A stretch of DNA of 64,000 nt, taken from Gammaproteobacteria bacterium. GTDB taxonomy: Bacteria; Pseudomonadota; Gammaproteobacteria; Pseudomonadales; Pseudohongiellaceae. This document shows positions 59,018-64,000 of the stretch, piece after piece. Location: contig PCCP01000121.1 of NCBI GenBank assembly GCA_002731775.1, positions 48,848 through 112,847 on the forward strand, in the 5' to 3' direction. Each line of letters opens with the position of its first letter. Positions within the stretch are counted from its first letter, which is position 1. The translations under genes and the position numbers were made by a program. The notes below the pieces were generated by a model. That model was not told the origin of the DNA, ran no database searches, and saw only the letters and a list, made by a program, of their open reading frames with translations.

Positions 59018-59773
59018 TTAGCCTGGCGTATCCGCCAGTGTCTCCCTGGGGCCGCCGAGGACGATATCGAAATGATAGCCCAGGGCGAAATCGGCTTGGC
59101 TAAGCCCCAGATCGAATTGGGCTATCAAATTGATCCGGGCCGCCGCTGGTACCGCCTGGAAAATTGGATCCAGGTCCAGCAGGGGATCTCCCGGGAAATA
59201 CATCTGCGTCACCAGGCGCGTGGCGAGGGTGGCGCCTAGCACTGAAAAATGTATGTGTTGAGGACGCCAGGCATTGACATGGTTAGCCCAGGGATACGAG
59301 CCCGGCTTGATGGTATAAAAACGATAGTAGCCATCACGGTCGGTGATGGCCCTGCCGGCGCCAATAAAATTCGGGTCCAGCGGCGCATGGTGTTGATCCG
59401 CCCTGTGCAGATAGCGACCGCTGGCATTAGCCTGCCAAATTTCCACCAGAGCCCCGGCAACTGCCCTGCCGCGGTCATCCATTACCCGGCCGCCGACGAT
59501 AATGCGTTCACCGATGGGTTCGCCTCCCGGTGGACCATTTTTAGTCAGGTCGCAGTCTATGGACCGGGTTTGATAGACATCGGTGAGCTTGCCGAGCAAT
59601 TCCCCGGCACTGCCGGGTTGTTGCTGATACAGGGAAGCGAGATTAAGCAGGGGCCTGGTGGGGCCGCGCAACACCGAAGATTTGTAGTCCGGACAAATAT
59701 AGGGCGGGTGTTGTGACCAGTCTCGCGAAGTCATATTTACAATCTCATTGTCAGCACTGGTGATTTTTACCAC
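59018..59773 (-). CDS. pcaH: Protocatechuate 3,4-dioxygenase beta subunit
   Basis: 251 residues from a GTG at 59773, or 238 from the ATG at 59732-59734 (MTSRDWSQHPPYICPDYK), which suits the family start better. The iron site is complete: Tyr in WQANASGRYLHR, Tyr in IKPGSYPWANHVN, and the two histidines in WRPQHIHFSVLG. Other family stretches are GERIIVGGRVMDDRGRAVAG and TRLVTQMYFPGDPLLDLDPI. It opens the ring of protocatechuate to 3-carboxy-cis,cis-muconate using Fe(III) and oxygen. It follows pcaC by 60 bases. Confidence 0.95.
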   Translation of the reverse strand: MVKITSADNEIVNMTSRDWSQHPPYICPDYKSSVLRGPTRPLLNLASLYQQQPGSAGELLGKLTDVYQTRSIDCDLTKNGPPGGEPIGERIIVGGRVMDDRGRAVAGALVEIWQANASGRYLHRADQHHAPLDPNFIGAGRAITDRDGYYRFYTIKPGSYPWANHVNAWRPQHIHFSVLGATLATRLVTQMYFPGDPLLDLDPIFQAVPAAARINLIAQFDLGLSQADFALGYHFDIVLGGPRETLADTPG

Positions 59774-59833
59774 AACGCTGAGGGTGATCCATTTGCCCCG
59801 GCTTGTCTACTTTGTCCAGGCTGGTATGAGTGC

Positions 59834-60244
59834 TCACGTTGCCGACGGCGGCGCCATCTCCGCAAATACCTGCTTGGCAATTTTAAATGCAATGTTCGCT
59901 GCCGGCACCCCAGCATAAACGGCGACATGCAACAGCGCTTCCTTAATTTCACCTCGGCTGAGGCCGGTATTAGCGGACGCTCGCAGATGCAGCGCCAATT
60001 CATCCTGGTAGCCCAGACTCGCCAACTGGGTAATGGTGATCAAGCTTCTATCACGTCGGCTGAGTCCTGCTCTGCTCCAGACACCGGCCCAGGCAGTCGC
60101 AGAAATAAAGTGTTGAAAGTCTGCGTCGAAATCCGTGGTGCTGGCCATGGCAGCATCGACATACTCCTCACCCAGTACCTCGCGACGAGTTTTCATTCCC
60201 CGGCTTACAAGGCTGTCCGGTGTTTCATTTTCGGTGTGCGGCAA
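59834..60244 (-). CDS. pcaC: 4-carboxymuconolactone decarboxylase
   Basis: 136 residues from a TTG start (60242-60244), chosen because AGGAGG lies eight bases upstream. Features: RGMKTRREVLGEEYVDAAMA, FQHFISATAWAGVWSRAGLS, RDRSLITITQLASLGYQDEL, and HLRASANTGLSRGEIKEALL, HVAVYAGVPAANIAFKIA, i.e. the CMD fold of stand-alone PcaC (about 130 residues). It decarboxylates carboxymuconolactone to beta-ketoadipate enol-lactone. First gene of the pcaCHGBK operon; the next pathway steps (pcaD, pcaIJF) are not in the window. Confidence 0.93.
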   Translation of the reverse strand: MPHTENETPDSLVSRGMKTRREVLGEEYVDAAMASTTDFDADFQHFISATAWAGVWSRAGLSRRDRSLITITQLASLGYQDELALHLRASANTGLSRGEIKEALLHVAVYAGVPAANIAFKIAKQVFAEMAPPSAT

Positions 60245-60412
60245 GATGCATTCCTCCTGTAATAAGAACTGCGCGGATGGAGAATTTTGGTTGCAGCCCG
60301 GACCGAGTGTAAAGGCGCCACAATATCAGCGTGTTCCGTCTCGAGGGGCCCACCAGGGACATAGTAAAGGGCTAACGTAGTAGCAAGTAAACTGAAATTG
60401 AAACGCTCTAAC

Positions 60413-60428
60413 ATAACCATATAGTTAT
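60413..60428. promoter_or_regulatory. Candidate PcaQ binding site (pcaQ/pcaC intergenic)
   Basis: ATAACC-ATAT-AGTTAT is a 16-base inverted repeat (ATAAC-N6-GTTAT), 43 bases before the pcaQ start. It resembles the ATAACC-N4-GGTTA pattern that I recall for PcaQ of alphaproteobacteria. A second copy precedes pobA at 61519-61534. It could regulate pcaQ itself and, across 168 bases, pcaC. Confidence 0.65.
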
Positions 60429-60470
60429 ATTTGTGTTATTCTCGCCACACTAGGGCCAGCAGAGCAAGCC

Positions 60471-61451
60471 ATGAATGAGCACAATATTTTTGACAAGCGC
60501 CTGAAGCTCAGACACCTGCAATGTTTTCTGGAAGTAGCGCGACTGGGGAAAATCGTCCTTGCCGCCGATGTTCTCGCTGTCAGTCAGCCGGCCCTGTCGA
60601 AGACGATACAAGACCTGGAGACGCTGCTGGATGTAAAACTCTTCAAGCGAAATAAGCGGGGTATGGAACTCAGCCGATATGGAGAGATATTTCACCGGCG
60701 CGCCAGCAGCAGCATTTCGGAACTGCAACAGGGACTGGATCATCTCCGCCGGGCCAGGCAAGAGGGTGACCCATTCCTGTCAATCGGCGTACTGCCTACC
60801 GTTGCCGCCCAGCTGATGCCAGATGCCGTGAATCGCTTCAAACAATCTGGCCACAACACTAATTTACATCTGTTTGCGGGTCCTAACACGGTTTTACTGG
60901 AGCGCCTGCGGCTGGGAGAACTGGATCTGGTTGTAGGTCGAATGGCAGACCCCTCGATCATGCATGGCCTCAGTTTCCAGCATGTCTATTCGGAATACGT
61001 TAGTGTCGTCGTGCGTCCGCAACATCCTCTATTGCCAGCAATAACCGCTACTGCCTCGGGTGATCGACAGGGTGTCAGCAATATTAGCCTGCAAGGCATA
61101 GAAAAATACGTGGTATTAATCCCTACCCGGGAATCGATCATTCGCCCCACCGTAGATAGGCTCTTGATGACTCACGGTATCAATGAGCTGCCACAAACCA
61201 TCGAGACGGTAGCCGATGCCTTCGGTAGAAACTACGTGCAGCAAACCGACGCCGTCTGGATAATTTCCAATGGCGTTATTGCCATCGATGTGGCGCAGGG
61301 TAAGCTGGAAGAAATTCCCTTGGATGTTAAGGAAACGCTGGGGCCGGTAGGCCTGACCACCCGTGCCGATAAGGTCATGTCTGCCGACCTGGAATTATTC
61401 ATGGACAGTGTTAAACAGGTAGCTGGTGATTTAGCCAAAAGCCAATCCTAG
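60471..61451 (+). CDS. pcaQ: LysR-type regulator of the protocatechuate pathway
   Basis: 326 residues. A LysR helix-turn-helix occupies about 13-72 (LKLRHLQCFLEVARLGKIVL, AVSQPALSKTIQDLETLLDV, LFKRNKRGMELSRYG), followed by a two-lobe ligand-binding domain (LSIGVLPTVAAQLMPDAVNR, LLERLRLGELDLVVGRMADP, VIAIDVAQGKLEEIP). The strong match to PcaQ (LRHLQCFLEVAR, GVLPTVA and GRMADPSIM features) and the position divergent from pcaC identify it. PcaQ normally activates with carboxymuconate or its lactone. It is followed by pobA after 131 bases. Confidence 0.9.
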   Translation: MNEHNIFDKRLKLRHLQCFLEVARLGKIVLAADVLAVSQPALSKTIQDLETLLDVKLFKRNKRGMELSRYGEIFHRRASSSISELQQGLDHLRRARQEGDPFLSIGVLPTVAAQLMPDAVNRFKQSGHNTNLHLFAGPNTVLLERLRLGELDLVVGRMADPSIMHGLSFQHVYSEYVSVVVRPQHPLLPAITATASGDRQGVSNISLQGIEKYVVLIPTRESIIRPTVDRLLMTHGINELPQTIETVADAFGRNYVQQTDAVWIISNGVIAIDVAQGKLEEIPLDVKETLGPVGLTTRADKVMSADLELFMDSVKQVAGDLAKSQS

Positions 61452-61518
61452 CAGGGTGATGCAAAACGTTATGGGCGCAGTCAAGGTCCAAATGCGGCAG
61501 AAAGCGCTATGAAGCAGT

Positions 61519-61534
61519 ATAACCGGATCGTTAT
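61519..61534. promoter_or_regulatory. Candidate PcaQ binding site before pobA
   Basis: ATAACC-GGAT-CGTTAT has the same outer arms and spacing as the site at 60413-60428 and lies 48 bases before the pobA start. Two independent copies in front of two pathway genes support a real operator. Confidence 0.6.
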
Positions 61535-61582
61535 GACCAGATTATTGGAATTTGCTCTCCAGCATTGCTGTATTATGGTTTC

Positions 61583-62758
61583 ATGAAGACACAGGTAGGC
61601 ATCATCGGCGCCGGACCGGCCGGCTTATTACTCTCCCATTTGTTGCACCTGCACAACATCGAATCCGTCGTTCTCGAAAACCGCAGCCAGAACTATATCG
61701 AAAACCGGGTACGCGCTGGCGTGCTGGAGCAAGGCACCGTCGACCTGCTGAACCGATCGGGCCTGGGCGAGCGCATGCAACAACAAGGCCTGCAGCACCA
61801 CGGCATCGAGCTGAGGTTTGGCAAACAATGCCATCGTATCGATTTTGACGAATTAACCAAGGGCAAGGGTGTTACGATTTATGGCCAACAGGAATTGGTC
61901 AAAGACCTGATTGCTGCCAGATTCGCTGCCGGGGGTGAAACCCTATTTGAAGTTGCTGAGGTCAAAATTTGCGATATCGATCGTCAGCAAGCGCGCATCG
62001 AATTTCGACAGGATGGCGTGGCGCAGGAACTGACATGCGATTATGTGGTTGGCTGCGATGGCTTCCATGGCATCAGTCGCCCGTCCCTGCCGGCAGCAAT
62101 TCTCAAAACCTTTGCACGCAACTATCCGTTTGCCTGGTTAGGGATTCTGGTGGCGGCGCCACCCTCTTCGGCGGAACTTATCTACGCAAATAGCCCACGC
62201 GGCTTCGCCCTGCATAGCATGCGTTCCACCACCATCACTCGAAACTATATTCAGTGCATGCAGGATGATCGCGTGGAAGACTGGTCAGATGACAGGATCT
62301 GGTCCGAGCTACGGCTGCGACTTGGCAGCCCGGATGGCTGGCAACTAACCGAAGGAAAGATCCTGGAAAAAAGCATTACGCCGATGCGAAGTTTCGTCTG
62401 CGAGGCCATGCAATACGAAAAACTGTTTCTAGCCGGTGACGCCGCCCACATCGTTCCACCCACCGGCGCCAAGGGTCTCAATCTGGCTATCGCCGATGTC
62501 GACGTGCTGAGCACAGCATTAGCCCATCGATACCAGCACAATGAGGAAAAACTATTGGCCACGTATTCCATCACCTGTTTGCGTCGAGTGTGGCGCAGTG
62601 AACATTTTTCGTGGTGGATGACATCTTTGCTGCACAAATTTCCAGACCATGACGGTTTCCAGCGCAGGCTGCAATTGTCCGAATTACATTACATCTGCAA
62701 CTCCCCCGCAGCAGCAGCTACACTAGCTGAAAACTATGTAGGGTATACGCAGCCATGA
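61583..62758 (+). CDS. pobA: 4-hydroxybenzoate 3-monooxygenase
   Basis: 391 residues from the ATG at 61583, preferred over a start six codons earlier because it gives the usual PobA length and N-terminus (KTQVGIIGAGPAGLLLSHLL, GxGxxG at 9-14). Other motifs: VLENRSQNYIENRVRAGVLE; the DG motif DYVVGCDGFHGISRP; the substrate part FALHSMRSTTITRNYIQC, in which Ser-x-Arg contacts the carboxylate; and GDAAHIVPPTGAKGLNLAIA. It hydroxylates 4-hydroxybenzoate to protocatechuate using FAD and NADPH, feeding pcaGH. A PcaQ-like site precedes it. Confidence 0.95.
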   Translation: MKTQVGIIGAGPAGLLLSHLLHLHNIESVVLENRSQNYIENRVRAGVLEQGTVDLLNRSGLGERMQQQGLQHHGIELRFGKQCHRIDFDELTKGKGVTIYGQQELVKDLIAARFAAGGETLFEVAEVKICDIDRQQARIEFRQDGVAQELTCDYVVGCDGFHGISRPSLPAAILKTFARNYPFAWLGILVAAPPSSAELIYANSPRGFALHSMRSTTITRNYIQCMQDDRVEDWSDDRIWSELRLRLGSPDGWQLTEGKILEKSITPMRSFVCEAMQYEKLFLAGDAAHIVPPTGAKGLNLAIADVDVLSTALAHRYQHNEEKLLATYSITCLRRVWRSEHFSWWMTSLLHKFPDHDGFQRRLQLSELHYICNSPAAAATLAENYVGYTQP

Positions 62759-62866
62759 GAGCTCACGTGTTGGAATGCCCGATAAATCAGCATCGCGATC
62801 ACAAGAATTATAACAAGCCTCAAGAGGTTATTCTTATTGCAAGGTTTTACGCCAGCGGGATTAAAA

Positions 62867-64000
62867 ATGACAATAACGACCCTCGGTGAAATCGTCAGAC
62901 ACCAGCGTAGGGAGAGGCCAGACAAGGTCGCTCTGGTCTATGCTGGCGACAATCGCAAATGGACCTTTGCCGAACTGGACCGTGAAGCCTGTCAGTGTGC
63001 CAACGCCTTGCAGGATATGGGCGTAGAAGCCCAGGACCGAATTGCCTATCTGGACAAAAACACACCGGAATTTTTCACTTACCTGTTCGGCGCCAGCAAA
63101 TTAAATGCCGTTACCGTGGCGATAAATTGGCGTCTCGCGGCGCCGGAGATGGAATATATTCTCCACCACAGCCAGGCCAAGGTGTTGTTGATTGGTGAAG
63201 AATTCCTACCTCTGCTCAAAGAAATAAAACTCGGCCTGAAACATGTGGTAGTTCTGGGAGATCCCGGAGATTCTGCCTATCCTTCTTATCAACAGTGGAT
63301 CGGCGACCACCCAGACTCGGATCCAGCGTACACGGCAGATCCCGATGACACGTGTTTTCAATTGTATACCTCGGGCACTACTGGCTTGCCCAAGGGCGTT
63401 GAAAGCACCCATTCAAATCTGATCTCTGGGATGAGCGGGAGCGTTGAGGCCCTGAACTATTCTGACTCCTCGGTGAACCAGGTTTGTATGCCGCTGTTTC
63501 ATATTGCCGGCAGTGGCTGGGCTATGATCGGCTTTTTTGCGGGCGCGAGAACCATCTTACTGAAAGAAGCAAACACGCAGGAGATTCTGCGCACTATTCC
63601 TGCACATGGGGTAAGCCACTCGCTTTTTGTGCCTGCGGTATTGAAATTCCTGCTTGAGGAACCCAAGGTGCAAGAGGTCGATCTTACAAGTCTGCGAGTC
63701 ATTGTGTACGGTGCATCCCCTATCTCGGAACAAGTCCTGATAGATTCGATGACGACCTTTCAGGCAAATTTCTATGGCGTCTATGGCCTGACAGAGACGA
63801 CCGGGTCAGTCTCGCGCCTGGAAGCCGGGGATCACGATCCCGGAGGACCCAGGGCTGAATTGCTGCGCTCAGTTGGCAAGCCTTCCAACGGCCACGATAT
63901 CAAGGTCATGAATACCGAAACCGGGACCGAGCTAAGTGAATCCGAAGTCGGAGAGATCTGGATCCGTGGCCCGCAGGTGATGCGTGGCTATTGGCGAAAC
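62867..64000 (+). CDS. Acyl-CoA synthetase/AMP-binding ligase (3' end missing)
   Basis: 378 codons, open to the right edge. Class I adenylate-forming enzyme: start TLGEIVRHQRRERPDKVALV, the ATP-binding P-loop LYTSGTTGLPKGVESTHSNL (about 165-185), the A5-type YGVYGLTETTGSVS near 305, and a partial GEIWIRGPQVMRGYWRN at the cut. The last domain with the catalytic lysine is outside. It lies 108 bases after pobA. It could activate a fatty acid or an aromatic acid such as 4-coumarate, but the acid cannot be told from what is visible. Confidence 0.9.
   Translation, partial: MTITTLGEIVRHQRRERPDKVALVYAGDNRKWTFAELDREACQCANALQDMGVEAQDRIAYLDKNTPEFFTYLFGASKLNAVTVAINWRLAAPEMEYILHHSQAKVLLIGEEFLPLLKEIKLGLKHVVVLGDPGDSAYPSYQQWIGDHPDSDPAYTADPDDTCFQLYTSGTTGLPKGVESTHSNLISGMSGSVEALNYSDSSVNQVCMPLFHIAGSGWAMIGFFAGARTILLKEANTQEILRTIPAHGVSHSLFVPAVLKFLLEEPKVQEVDLTSLRVIVYGASPISEQVLIDSMTTFQANFYGVYGLTETTGSVSRLEAGDHDPGGPRAELLRSVGKPSNGHDIKVMNTETGTELSESEVGEIWIRGPQVMRGYWRN

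Noticed and set aside
62810..62831. ATAAC-N12-GTTAT before the acyl-CoA synthetase
   Set aside because: Same half sites as the PcaQ candidates but the spacing is 12, not 6; could be chance, so not called an operator.
1..64000. CRISPR array, prophage, integron or intact insertion sequence
   Set aside because: No regularly spaced direct repeats, integrase, transposase or phage proteins were seen; only small palindromic repeats.

Overview
The window reads as a chromosomal segment of a free-living, aerobic, probably marine gammaproteobacterium. Base composition is moderate (roughly mid-50% GC by eye) and nearly every gap is filled. The protein families point the same way: TonB receptor, PcaQ/PobA-type aromatic catabolism, TIGR02647 and DUF2909 proteins, and REP-like palindromes of the kind mobilised by RAYT transposases. 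Many secreted quinoproteins and Planctomycete-type cytochrome (PSCyt) proteins suggest a periplasmic oxidative lifestyle on polymers or alcohols. I cannot name the genus. No tRNA, rRNA, CRISPR array, integrase or intact transposase was seen.

Layout. 1-135 is the start of an HI0933-type flavoprotein. 319-9966 holds an ankyrin protein divergent from a forward run: DUF1592-type cytochrome protein, DUF1552 protein, an unknown secreted family, a PQQ dehydrogenase and a secreted beta-propeller. 9991-14614 is patchy: REP-like repeats, a membrane protein, a membrane protein/winged-helix regulator pair with a likely operator, a PepSY protein, and two gene remnants (alcohol dehydrogenase N-terminus, acyl-CoA dehydrogenase C-terminus) that end at repeats. 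14711-26682 holds a DUF1553/DUF1501 pair, a second PQQ dehydrogenase, a cupin, a sorbosone-dehydrogenase-like lipoprotein, and a beta-barrel protein paired with a membrane-anchored octaheme cytochrome. 26960-34571 carries an NHL propeller, an orphan CoxL-like molybdenum hydroxylase subunit, an M28 peptidase and a Tat-exported class V aminotransferase.

35337-49393 is a long respiratory cluster: cytochrome c oxidase (coxB, ctaD, ctaG, ctaE), a GldC homologue, a complete alternative complex III (actA, a split actB, actC, actD, actE, actF), SURF1, a Sco-like protein and a DUF2909 protein. It should encode a quinol:cytochrome c oxidoreductase feeding a caa3-type oxidase. A strong bidirectional terminator follows, then a TonB receptor and a third, lipoprotein PQQ dehydrogenase on the minus strand.

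54476-55600 is the most striking locus: an AhpD/carboxymuconolactone-decarboxylase-like gene interrupted by one in-frame UGA that falls exactly on the second cysteine of an E-x11-C-x2-[UGA]-x3-H motif, with the reading frame open for another 120 codons. A selenocysteine (CxxU) enzyme is the best explanation.

55769-62758 is a protocatechuate branch: pcaCHGBK on the minus strand, divergent from pcaQ, followed by pobA. Two near-identical ATAACC-N4-NGTTAT inverted repeats, one before pcaQ and one before pobA, look like PcaQ sites. A truncated acyl-CoA synthetase gene ends the window.
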